43,650 bases of DNA. It comes from Xenophilus sp. L33 (GTDB lineage: Bacteria; Pseudomonadota; Gammaproteobacteria; Burkholderiales; Burkholderiaceae_C). A model generated the notes under the pieces. It saw only the letters and a program-made list of their open reading frames with translations, was not told the origin of the DNA and ran no database searches. The position numbers and the translations under genes are program-made. The stretch is from contig NZ_LMUW01000016.1 in the NCBI RefSeq assembly GCF_009765735.1, positions 1 to 43,650 on the forward strand, in the 5' to 3' direction. Shown here piece by piece: positions 16,556 to 23,468 of this stretch; position 1 is the stretch's first letter, and every line of letters begins with the position of its first letter.

Positions 16556-16576
16556 GTCCGACACCTATCATCGGAC
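16556..16576. promoter_or_regulatory. Inverted repeat in the divergent MFS/TMEM175 spacer
   Basis: GTCCGA (16556-16561) and TCGGAC (16571-16576) form a perfect six-base inverted repeat with a nine-base centre, one base before the ATG at 16578. The whole spacer between the two divergent starts is only 53 bases, so this could be an operator shared by both genes. Chance occurrence is possible. Confidence 0.35.
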
Positions 16577-16577
16577 G

Positions 16578-17195
16578 ATGAGCCCACAGGCACCGCAAGA
16601 CGTCTATCCCCGCGTGCGCATGGAAGCGCTGACCGATGGCATCAATGCGGTCGCGATGACGCTGCTGGTGCTCGACGTGCGCTTTCCAGACGACTTCGAC
16701 CCGCACACCAATGCGGCGTTGCTGCGGGGCCTGGCCGGGCTCTGGCCGAAGTTCTTTCCGTACGTGCTGAGCTTCACGGTGCTGAGCCTGCGCTGGATGG
16801 CCACGGTGCAGGTGCGCAGCCGCGCCGAGACGGTCGGCGGTGCCTACGTGCGCTGGTGGCTGCTCAACCTGCTGCTGACCACCTTCGTGCCCTTCACCAC
16901 CATCCTGGTCGGCCGCCATGCGTCGCTGGCGCCGGCGGTGTGGCTCTATGCCGGCACCACCGCGCTGATCGCGATCTCTTCCTGGTTCCAGCTGAAGCTG
17001 CTGCCCGATGTCATCGACGACCACCACCGGCAGGGCCGGCAACTGCTGCTGCTGCTCTTCCTCGGCTCGGCGCTGCTGAGCATCGCGTGGAGCTTCGTCG
17101 ATCCGTCGCAGGCGCTGGGCGCCTTCCTGATCAACCTGGCCGGGCCGATGCTGGTGCGCCGGGCACGGGCGCGTGCTTCCTCGGCCAATGTGTAG
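16578..17195 (+). CDS. TMEM175/DUF1211 family membrane protein
   Basis: This 205-residue protein opens with RMEALTDGINAVAMTLLVLD, the R-x-E-A-x-x-D-G-x-x-A-x-x-x-T-L-L signature of the TMEM175/DUF1211 family. Usually a phenylalanine precedes the aspartate; here it is threonine (TDG). Six membrane segments are predicted, as in a single TMEM175 repeat. Bacterial members form potassium-permeable tetrameric channels, so an inner-membrane potassium leak channel is likely but not certain. It stands alone, divergent from the MFS exporter. Confidence 0.85.
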   Translation: MSPQAPQDVYPRVRMEALTDGINAVAMTLLVLDVRFPDDFDPHTNAALLRGLAGLWPKFFPYVLSFTVLSLRWMATVQVRSRAETVGGAYVRWWLLNLLLTTFVPFTTILVGRHASLAPAVWLYAGTTALIAISSWFQLKLLPDVIDDHHRQGRQLLLLLFLGSALLSIAWSFVDPSQALGAFLINLAGPMLVRRARARASSANV

Positions 17196-17284
17196 CTAGG
17201 GTAAAGAGGCCGGTTCCACCAGTGAATCGGTCGTCGGCCGGTCGTGCCGCTGCGTTTTTCATGACAGCCGGCTGAACAAACGCA

Positions 17285-17299
17285 CTGCGCTTCGCGCAG
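17285..17299 (+). promoter_or_regulatory. Hairpin in the leader of the small lipoprotein gene
   Basis: CTGCGC-TTC-GCGCAG is a perfect six-base stem with a three-base loop, 26 bases before the ATG at 17326. There is no T-run after it, so it is not a classic terminator. It may stabilise the transcript or be incidental. Confidence 0.3.
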
Positions 17300-17325
17300 A
17301 TCGCCCACGAACTGGAGAACTCACC

Positions 17326-17577
17326 ATGAAGAAGTCGAACCTTCGACTTACGCCGCGCTTGGCCGCGCCCTTGACAGCCGTCCTGCTGGCGACCTTGCTC
17401 GGTGGTTGCGTGGTCGCGGCGCCGCCGCCGCCGCGCGGCTACGCAGCCCCGCCCGGCGTCGCCTACATCGCGCCGACCTATGCGATGCCGGCGCCGGGTT
17501 ACGTCTGGGCCTACCACCCGCACTACGGCTGGGGCTGGCATCACCCGCAATATGGATGGCATCGCGGCTGGTCCTGA
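17326..17577 (+). CDS. Small His/Tyr/Trp-rich lipoprotein
   Basis: This 83-residue protein has a basic start, a hydrophobic core and a lipobox (LLGGC, cysteine near residue 28), then a proline-rich spacer (APPPPRG). The tail is dominated by aromatic residues and histidine, in blocks such as HPHYGWGW and QYGWHRGW. It resembles YXWV/PcpB-like small envelope lipoproteins, but I assign no family. TGGAG lies about ten bases before the start. The His-rich tail could bind metal; that is inference. A seven-base hairpin follows the stop. Confidence 0.75.
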   Translation: MKKSNLRLTPRLAAPLTAVLLATLLGGCVVAAPPPPRGYAAPPGVAYIAPTYAMPAPGYVWAYHPHYGWGWHHPQYGWHRGWS

Positions 17578-17617
17578 TTTCGTTGCGGAAACGAAACGCG
17601 CGACCGGCGCGGCCGGT
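17578..17617 (+). terminator. Two consecutive hairpins after the lipoprotein gene
   Basis: TTTCGTT-GCGGA-AACGAAA (17578-17596) begins directly after the stop codon. A second hairpin, ACCGGC-GCG-GCCGGT (17603-17617), follows. Neither has a T-run, so termination may be weak or these may protect the 3' end of the message. Confidence 0.4.
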
Positions 17618-17655
17618 GTCAGAATGGGCTGAATCTTTCAGTTACGAAGCCCGTT

Positions 17656-18129
17656 GTGACCACGAAATTTCCTACAACTCGCGCGCACGCCGCCGTGGCC
17701 GTCCTGGCCCTCGGCGCGCTGTGGTCCTGCGGTGCCGATGCGGCACTCGGCGGCGTGGCATCGAGCGTGGATGCGGACCAGGTCCGCATGCGTGCCGACC
17801 ATGAACTGACGAACCAGGGCGGGTACACGGTTCACCAACTGAGCTTGCCGTCGGGGACCGTGGTGCGGGAATTCGTCGCCAACAGCGACGCGCAGGTTTT
17901 CGCCGTGGCATGGCAAGGCCCCTTCATGCCGGACCTGAAGGCGCTGCTGGGCGACAGCTTCGCCGGCTTCGTGCAGGCCGCCAGCCAGAACGGCGTCGGC
18001 CGCGGCACGGTGACCGTGAACCAGCCCGAGCTGGTCATGCGCTCGGCCGGCCACATGCGGGCCTTCGAGGGATTCGCCTACCTGCCATCGCAACTGCCGA
18101 AGGGTGTGCAAGTTGAAAACCTTCGCTAG
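17656..18129 (+). CDS. DUF2844 family exported protein
   Basis: This 157-residue protein has an amino-terminal signal peptide (hydrophobic AAVAVLALGALW, likely cleavage after GADA). The mature part contains YTVHQLSLPSGTVVREFV and VFAVAWQGPFMPDL, characteristic of DUF2844. The start is a GTG at 17656. DUF2844 genes are nearly always followed by a DUF3443 gene, as here with a 26-base overlap, so the two products likely act together in the envelope. Function is unknown. No partner export system is adjacent. Confidence 0.85.
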   Translation: MTTKFPTTRAHAAVAVLALGALWSCGADAALGGVASSVDADQVRMRADHELTNQGGYTVHQLSLPSGTVVREFVANSDAQVFAVAWQGPFMPDLKALLGDSFAGFVQAASQNGVGRGTVTVNQPELVMRSAGHMRAFEGFAYLPSQLPKGVQVENLR

Positions 18130-19438
18130 ACCCATCGACCTCGGCAGGCTGTCGCGCGCGGCCGCGGCCATCGGCCTGTGCGCGCTGGTCGCGGCTTGCG
18201 GCGGCGGTGGCGGCGGCGGTGGTGCCTCGCTGCCGATCGTCACCACGCCGGCGGCCACGACCACCACCACGACGACGACTACCACCACGCCCTCGAGCGG
18301 CGCCACGCCCGCGGCCAGCACCGCCGACAGCAACGTGGTCGCGATCAGCGTGGACACCGGCCCGGCCGGCGCCACCGGCCAGGTCAACATCCCGTACGTG
18401 AAGGTCACCATCTGCACGCCGAACAGCACGAGCGCCTGCCAGACGATCGACCACGTGATCCTCGACACCGGCTCCGAAGGCCTGCGGCTGGTGAGCTCGG
18501 CGCTGACCAACCGCGCGGCGCTGCCGCAGCAGATGGACAGCTCGGGCAACCCCTACGCCGAGTGCGCCCAGTTCGCCTCCGGCTTCACCTGGGGATCGGT
18601 GCGGACCGCGAGCATCAGCGTCGGCGGCGAGACCGCCGCCTCGGTGCCGGTGCAGATCATCGGCGACCCCGACATCGCCGCGGTGCCCGCCTCCTGCGGC
18701 AGCGCCGGCGCGGCACAGGACACGGTGGCCAGCTTCGGCGGCAACGGCCTCCTGGGCGTCAGCGTGTTCCGCCAGGACTGCGGCAGCGCCTGCGCGGCCG
18801 CCGCCATCGCCGGCACCTACTACAGCTGCCCGGGCAACACCAATTGCACGCCGGCCAAGATCCCGGTGACGCAGCAGGTCTCGAACCCGGTGCCCTTCTT
18901 CGCCGCGGACAACAACGGCGTGCTGGTGCAGATGCCGGCCATCGCCGCCGGCGGCGCCACCAATCCGACCGGCACGCTGGTCTTCGGCATCGGCACCCGC
19001 AGCAACAACGCGCTCGGCAACGCCAAGGCCTATGCGACCAACGGCCAGGGCTCGCTCAGCACCACGGTCGACGGCAGCACCTACGGCGACAGCTTCATCG
19101 ACAGCGGCTCGAACTTCCTGTACTTCGACCTGGCCACGCTCGCGGCCTGCAGCCAGAACGGGTTCCAGGGCTTCTACTGCCCGGCATCGACCACGACCCT
19201 GAACGGCACGGTCACCGGCAGCAACGGCAGCACCGGCTCGTTCACCTTCGGCATCGCGAACGCGGTCAACGCGCTGAACGCGAACCCGAGCGCGACGGCC
19301 TTCAGCAACATCGGCGCGCAGATCGACAGCGCGGGCAGCTTCGACTACGGCCTGCCCTTCTTCTACGGCCGCAACGTCTTCACCGCGATCGAGGACGCCT
19401 CGACGCCGGCGGGCAACGGGCCCTACTTCGGTTTCTGA
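18104..19438 (+). CDS. DUF3443 lipoprotein with aspartic-protease-like motifs
   Basis: This protein of about 444 residues has a signal peptide with lipobox (ALVAAC, cysteine about residue 32). An eight-glycine run and an eleven-threonine run (roughly residues 52-62) form a low-complexity tether. The folded part carries VILDTGSEGLRLV (D121) and a second FIDSGSNFLYFD (D333), the two D-T/S-G-S motifs of pepsin-like proteases about 210 residues apart. The annotated start is GTG 18104. A TTG at 18113 preceded by AAGGG would give a more typical MKTFARP start. The gene overlaps DUF2844. Protease activity is inferred only from the motifs. Confidence 0.85.
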   Translation: MCKLKTFARPIDLGRLSRAAAAIGLCALVAACGGGGGGGGASLPIVTTPAATTTTTTTTTTTPSSGATPAASTADSNVVAISVDTGPAGATGQVNIPYVKVTICTPNSTSACQTIDHVILDTGSEGLRLVSSALTNRAALPQQMDSSGNPYAECAQFASGFTWGSVRTASISVGGETAASVPVQIIGDPDIAAVPASCGSAGAAQDTVASFGGNGLLGVSVFRQDCGSACAAAAIAGTYYSCPGNTNCTPAKIPVTQQVSNPVPFFAADNNGVLVQMPAIAAGGATNPTGTLVFGIGTRSNNALGNAKAYATNGQGSLSTTVDGSTYGDSFIDSGSNFLYFDLATLAACSQNGFQGFYCPASTTTLNGTVTGSNGSTGSFTFGIANAVNALNANPSATAFSNIGAQIDSAGSFDYGLPFFYGRNVFTAIEDASTPAGNGPYFGF

Positions 19439-19459
19439 TCACCGCGCCTCGCAGAGTCT

Positions 19460-19693
19460 TCAGGCCCGCAGCATCACGTTGAGCTGATCGACCAGTTCGG
19501 CCCAGTCGGCATCCTCGGTGAACTCCTCGCGCAGAAACTGCGCCTGCGCCGGCGACCAGAACGTGGCGTCGGCCAGGCGCACGCCCGGCGCCAGCGGCCG
19601 GTGCCGGGTGACGAAGCGCTTGATGTCGTCCGGGCCGGACGGCAGGCCGAGCTGGCCGAAGAGGTCCTCGAGGGTGTGGTTCGTCAGGGCCAT
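19460..19693 (-). CDS. DUF2789 family small protein
   Basis: This 77-residue soluble protein starts at the ATG at 19693 with GAAGGA upstream; longer in-frame starts only read into non-conserved sequence. HTLEDLFGQLGLPSG, then FVTRHRPL and ADATFWSPAQAQFLREEF, match the DUF2789 family of small proteobacterial proteins. DUF2789 has a compact helical fold and no known activity. It stands alone between the DUF3443 gene and a small divergent gene. Confidence 0.85.
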   Translation of the reverse strand: MALTNHTLEDLFGQLGLPSGPDDIKRFVTRHRPLAPGVRLADATFWSPAQAQFLREEFTEDADWAELVDQLNVMLRA

Positions 19694-19846
19694 GGGCGAT
19701 TCCTTCTCGTTGCGTCTGAAAAAACGAAAGCATGCACCTGTCGTGCCCGGTCGTCTGCCCGACGACGCTGGCGCGACGGTGCGCCGGCAGCCTACATGGG
19801 CAGCGGACGCCGCCCCAGACAGTGGATGTTTTGAGAAGGACATCCC

Positions 19847-20041
19847 ATGACCGAAATTCCGCGCAGCCCGATCCCCGGCAACCGTGAGCCGCAGATGCAG
19901 GCCGCGATCGAGGAAACCCGCAAGACCATCACCGGCGCCAATCCGATCGTCGATCCGGAAGCGCCGGTCGGGCCGAACGACGGGCCGGAGCTGACCCGCG
20001 GCACCGAGCAGGGCGCACCGGGCACGCAGCCGAAGCGCTGA
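19847..20041 (+). CDS. Small disordered hypothetical protein
   Basis: This 64-residue protein is rich in Pro, Gly, Glu and Thr, with no hydrophobic core. It runs MTEIPRSPIPG to the tail GAPGTQPKR. AGAAGGA five to eight bases before the ATG is a good ribosome-binding site, which favours a real gene. No family was recognised. It is likely intrinsically disordered and cytoplasmic. It is convergent with the alpha/beta hydrolase. Confidence 0.55.
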   Translation: MTEIPRSPIPGNREPQMQAAIEETRKTITGANPIVDPEAPVGPNDGPELTRGTEQGAPGTQPKR

Positions 20042-20061
20042 ACGCGCGGCACCGGCGCTTC
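20032..20061. terminator. Inverted repeat between convergent genes
   Basis: GAAGCGC (20032-20038) and GCGCTTC (20055-20061) form a seven-base stem across the two convergent stop codons, loop 16 bases. It lacks a T-run and is only a candidate bidirectional terminator. Confidence 0.3.
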
Positions 20062-20911
20062 AGTCGAGGCCGAGCAGGCGCAGCGCGAGCCGGTGCGTTG
20101 GCGAGGCCGGCTCGGCCAGTTCGCGCAGCACGTCCATGTGGTTGCGGCCCGGCACGCGCTCGGAGGCGACCACGCGCGGAGCCCAGGCACCGGCGATGAG
20201 ATCCGCCTGGCGCAGGAATTCCTCGCTCTCGTCGCCGCCGACGACCGTGGCCAGCGAGCCTCGCGCAGGCGCCGGCATCGATGCCGGGCTGAGGCGCAGC
20301 GCGGCCGCCGCGCCGAGGCCGATGTCGTCCGCCAGGAAGGGCGCGTGGCGCAGCGGTTCGAGGTCGTAGACGCCGGAGATCGACAGCGCCGCCTTCACCA
20401 GGTCGGGCGCCAACGCGGCGTCCGTCGCGGCCCAGTCCTTCGCCAGCAGCAGCGTCGCCAGGTGGCCGCCCGCGGAATGGCCGGCCACCACGATCCGCGA
20501 CGGATCGCCACCGTAGGCCGGCGCGTGGCGCCAGACCCAGGCCAGCGCCTGCGCGGTCTGCCGCGCGATCTCGTCGATCGTGACCGCAGGGCACAGCGCG
20601 TAGCCGAGCATCACCACCATCGCGCCGGCCGCGACGAGCGGCGGCGCCAGGAAGGCCTGCGCCTTCCTGTCGAGCGCGCGCCAGTAGCCGCCATGGATAT
20701 AGACCAGCACCGGTGCGCCCTCGCGCAGCGGACGGCGGATGTCGAGCCGCTCGCGCGGGCCCGCGCCATAGGCGATGTCGAACACCCATCCCGGCTCGGC
20801 CAGCGCACGTGCGGACGCATCGGCCCAGTGCCGCAGGATCGCCGGATGGCCGGGTATGCGGGCGCGGTTGTTGTACTGGTCGTCGAACCATTCGGGCGAG
20901 CCTGGGGTCAT
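20060..20911 (-). CDS. Alpha/beta hydrolase (arylformamidase/esterase-like)
   Basis: This 283-residue hydrolase has the oxyanion-hole motif HGGYW (residues 73-77), the nucleophile elbow GHSAG (S146), and a late acidic residue and histidine (RNHMD) for a full triad. The start (FDDQYNNRARIPGHP) resembles the arylformamidase/carboxylesterase branch, in which Y-N-N-R-A is common. Such enzymes hydrolyse esters or N-formyl amides in the cytoplasm. Its start overlaps the TetR stop as ATGA, so it is co-transcribed with the repressor. It probably acts in the same pathway as the divergent operon. Confidence 0.85.
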   Translation of the reverse strand: MTPGSPEWFDDQYNNRARIPGHPAILRHWADASARALAEPGWVFDIAYGAGPRERLDIRRPLREGAPVLVYIHGGYWRALDRKAQAFLAPPLVAAGAMVVMLGYALCPAVTIDEIARQTAQALAWVWRHAPAYGGDPSRIVVAGHSAGGHLATLLLAKDWAATDAALAPDLVKAALSISGVYDLEPLRHAPFLADDIGLGAAAALRLSPASMPAPARGSLATVVGGDESEEFLRQADLIAGAWAPRVVASERVPGRNHMDVLRELAEPASPTHRLALRLLGLD

Positions 20912-21621
20912 GCGGCACCTTTTCGCGCGCTGCCGTTGGCAATGCGCCGGGTGCCGTTCTGCCTCGACGTTTCCGCAGGCTGCGGCAGCGCATCGCGCAA
21001 AGCCGCATCGATCAGCGCATCGGCCATCCACAGCGCGGTGCGCTCGACGTCGTTGTCGCGCAGCGACCAGATGTCCTTCAGGATCACGTACGACTCGATG
21101 CCGTAGATGATCGACAGCGCATGGTGCAGCCGCCGGTGCGTCGCGGCCGGCAGCAGCGGCACCAGCGGCGCCAGCGCATGCTCGAGGATGCGCACGCGGT
21201 GGCCGCGGCGGTAGGGCTCCTCTTCCAGCAGGCCCGCGCGCTCCAGGCCCCATTGCTCCAGCGCCAGCTGCGCCGCCGCGCGCATCTGCGGCTCGAATTC
21301 CTTGAAGCGCGGGAAGGACAGCAGGAACAGCTCGCGCACCCGCGCGCGGCCGTCGGGGTTCTCGGATGCGACCGAGCGCACGGTCGGCCCGAGCGAGCTG
21401 TCGATCACCGCGGTGACCAGCGCGCTGCGGCTGGTGAAGTAGCGGTACGCGGTGGCGCGCGACACCTGCGAGCGCACCGCCAGTTCGGCGATCGACGGGA
21501 TGTGGCCGCTCTGCCGGATGATTTCCATCGCGGTGTCGAGCAGCAGCCTGAAGGTGGCGGCGCGCACGCCGCGCTCGGGTGGCACCGGTGCCTCGCTCAG
21601 TTTGTATTTCAGTCTCGCCAT
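20908..21621 (-). CDS. TetR-family transcriptional regulator
   Basis: This 237-residue protein has an amino-terminal helix-turn-helix, PSIAELAVRSQVSRATAYRY (about residues 42-61), typical of TetR, and an unassigned helical ligand-binding half. The ATG at 21621 is preferred; an upstream in-frame extension to 21711 would run into the operator. It lies divergent from the long catabolic operon, with a perfect palindrome (21700-21719) between. It is therefore probably the local repressor, released by the substrate or a breakdown product. Confidence 0.9.
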   Translation of the reverse strand: MARLKYKLSEAPVPPERGVRAATFRLLLDTAMEIIRQSGHIPSIAELAVRSQVSRATAYRYFTSRSALVTAVIDSSLGPTVRSVASENPDGRARVRELFLLSFPRFKEFEPQMRAAAQLALEQWGLERAGLLEEEPYRRGHRVRILEHALAPLVPLLPAATHRRLHHALSIIYGIESYVILKDIWSLRDNDVERTALWMADALIDAALRDALPQPAETSRQNGTRRIANGSARKGAA

Positions 21622-21656
21622 GGGGTTTGTACGGGTCCGGAAGGGCTTGTGTTCGC

Positions 21657-21686
21657 TTGTGAAGGCCGGGTGGCCGATCGTATGAT
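21657..21686 (+). promoter_or_regulatory. Probable sigma-70 promoter of the catabolic operon
   Basis: TTGTGA (21657-21662) and TATGAT (21681-21686) are separated by 18 bases. The -10 differs from consensus at one position. Transcription would begin near 21692, just before the palindrome at 21700-21719, which is where a blocking repressor would sit. Confidence 0.5.
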
Positions 21687-21699
21687 GCGTCGTTCCCGA

Positions 21700-21719
21700 T
21701 TTGAGACGCAAGTCTCAAA
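21700..21719. promoter_or_regulatory. Palindromic operator, likely TetR site
   Basis: TTTGAGAC-GCAA-GTCTCAAA is a perfect eight-base inverted repeat with a four-base centre. It lies in the 177-base spacer between the TetR gene (start 21621) and the FAH gene (start 21799). Size and symmetry suit a TetR dimer. It could repress both directions. Confidence 0.65.
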
Positions 21720-21798
21720 AATGCTTTCCGAATGACTTCCGAAGATTCCGAGGCGGCCGCCGACAGCGGCAAGCCCGGAACGAATGGAGACAAAGTTC

Positions 21799-22665
21799 AT
21801 GCGCTGGGCCAGCTGGAATTGGGGCGGTCGCGACCACGTCGGCACGATCTCCGCGGACGGACGTGAAGTCACGCCGGTGGCGGTGCGCGAGCCCGCGCTC
21901 GGCGTGCTGCCGGTCATCCAGGCGATGGCCGCGGGCGAGCCGGCGCCGGAGACCTCGGGCACCCGGCTGCCGCTCGAGGTGGTGCGCCTGCGTTCGCCGC
22001 TGCCGCGGCCGCTGCGCAGCCTCTTCTGCGTCGGGCGCAACTACCACGCGCATGCGGCCGAGCTGGCCGGCTCGGTGTTCCGCGAATCGATGCCGGCGAG
22101 CGACCCCTGGCCGATCGTCTTCGGCAAGCTCGGCGACTGCGTGATCGGCCCGCACGACGCGGTGCGGCTGCCCTCGCCCGCCGCCTCGATCCAGATCGAC
22201 TACGAGTCCGAACTGGCGGTGGTGATCGGCCGCGGCGGCCGCGACATCGTGCGTTCGCGGGCGATGGAGCATGTCTTCGGCTACACGATCGTCAACGACG
22301 TGACCGCGCGCGACGTGCAGATGCGGCACCAGCAATGGGACCTCGGCAAGAGCTTCGACACCTTCTGCCCGATGGGCCCGTGGATCACCGGCGCCGACGA
22401 GATGGACGGCCGCGACACGCGGGTGCGCGGCTGGGTCAACGGCGTGCTGCGCCAGGACGGCCGCACGCGCGACATGATCTTCGACATCCCCACGCTGATC
22501 GAGACCTGCTCGCGCGGCATCACGCTGCATCCGGGCGACGTGATCGCCACCGGCACGCCCTCGGGCGTCGGCATGGGGCTGAAGCCGCCGCAGTGGCTGC
22601 ATGCGGGCGACGTGGTGCGCATCGAGATCGACGGCATCGGCGCGATCGAGAACCGCTTCGAATAA
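21799..22665 (+). CDS. Fumarylacetoacetate hydrolase (FAH) family enzyme
   Basis: This 288-residue protein has the FAH fold blocks FCVGRNYHAHAAEL, IQIDYESELAVVIG (metal-binding glutamates), GYTIVNDVTARDVQ and VIATGTPSGVGMGL. Members cleave or tautomerise 2-oxo-diacids, for example fumarylpyruvate hydrolysis or hydroxyheptadienedioate isomerisation, in the cytoplasm with a divalent metal. I chose the ATG at 21799, with GGAGA eight bases upstream. An ATG at 21784 in frame would add five residues but has a weaker ribosome site. It is the first gene of the long operon. Confidence 0.9.
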   Translation: MRWASWNWGGRDHVGTISADGREVTPVAVREPALGVLPVIQAMAAGEPAPETSGTRLPLEVVRLRSPLPRPLRSLFCVGRNYHAHAAELAGSVFRESMPASDPWPIVFGKLGDCVIGPHDAVRLPSPAASIQIDYESELAVVIGRGGRDIVRSRAMEHVFGYTIVNDVTARDVQMRHQQWDLGKSFDTFCPMGPWITGADEMDGRDTRVRGWVNGVLRQDGRTRDMIFDIPTLIETCSRGITLHPGDVIATGTPSGVGMGLKPPQWLHAGDVVRIEIDGIGAIENRFE

Positions 22666-22668
22666 GCC

Positions 22669-23466
22669 ATGGCCTTGCACATGATCGACCGCGTCGCGGT
22701 GGAAGAGGAAGGCGAGGGCCCGGCGGTCGTCTGCGTGCATGGCCTGGGCGGCAGCGGCAACACCTGGACGCCGCTGATGCCGGCGATGGCGCGGCACCGG
22801 GTGATCCGGGTCGACCTGCCGGGCAGCGGCCGCTCGCAGCGGGCCGAAGGCGCGCTCGGCATCGAGCGCTTCGTCGACTGCCTGCTGCAGGTCTGCGACC
22901 GGTTGAATGTCGTTCGAGCCCATTGGGCAGGGCATTCGATGGGCACCATCGTCTGCCAGCACATCGCCGCCGCACATCCGAAACTCGTCGCCAGCGTCGC
23001 CCTCTTCGGCCCGCTGATCGCGCCGCCCGACGCCGCGCGCAGCGCGATCACCGCGCGCGCCGCCAAGGCCCGCGACGGCGCGGCCGGCATGCAGGAGATC
23101 ACCCAGGCGCTGCTGCAGGGCGCCATCTCGGCCGACACGCGGCAGCGGCTGCCGGTGGCGGTGGCCTTCGTGCGCGAGAGCCTGATGCGCCAGGACGGCG
23201 AGGCCTACGCACGCAGCTGCGAGGCGCTGGCCGCCGCGCAGGGCGCCGCGGTCGACCGCATCGAGGCGCCGGTGCTGCTGGTGACCGGCGACGAGGACGG
23301 CGTGGCGCCGCCGCAGTCGGTGCGGGCGATGGCCGACCGGCTGCACCGCGCGGCCAGCCGGAAGGTGGTGGTGCTGCCGCGCTGCGGCCACTGGACGCCG
23401 ATCGAACGGCCGGAGGAATGCCAGCGCGAGCTGCGCGATTTCCTCGCCGCGAACGCAAGGAGCTGA
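22669..23466 (+). CDS. Alpha/beta hydrolase (enol-lactonase/MhpC-like)
   Basis: This 265-residue alpha/beta hydrolase has the oxyanion region VCVHGLGGSGNTW, the nucleophile elbow GHSMG (S90), an aspartate in LVTGDEDGVAPP and a final catalytic histidine in CGHWTPIERP. The pattern resembles 3-oxoadipate enol-lactonases and carbon-carbon bond hydrolases of ring-cleavage pathways. Three bases separate it from the FAH gene. Along with FAH it suggests handling of an opened ring or a lactone. It is presumably cytoplasmic. The exact substrate is unknown. Confidence 0.88.
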   Translation: MALHMIDRVAVEEEGEGPAVVCVHGLGGSGNTWTPLMPAMARHRVIRVDLPGSGRSQRAEGALGIERFVDCLLQVCDRLNVVRAHWAGHSMGTIVCQHIAAAHPKLVASVALFGPLIAPPDAARSAITARAAKARDGAAGMQEITQALLQGAISADTRQRLPVAVAFVRESLMRQDGEAYARSCEALAAAQGAAVDRIEAPVLLVTGDEDGVAPPQSVRAMADRLHRAASRKVVVLPRCGHWTPIERPEECQRELRDFLAANARS

Positions 23467-23468
23467 CG

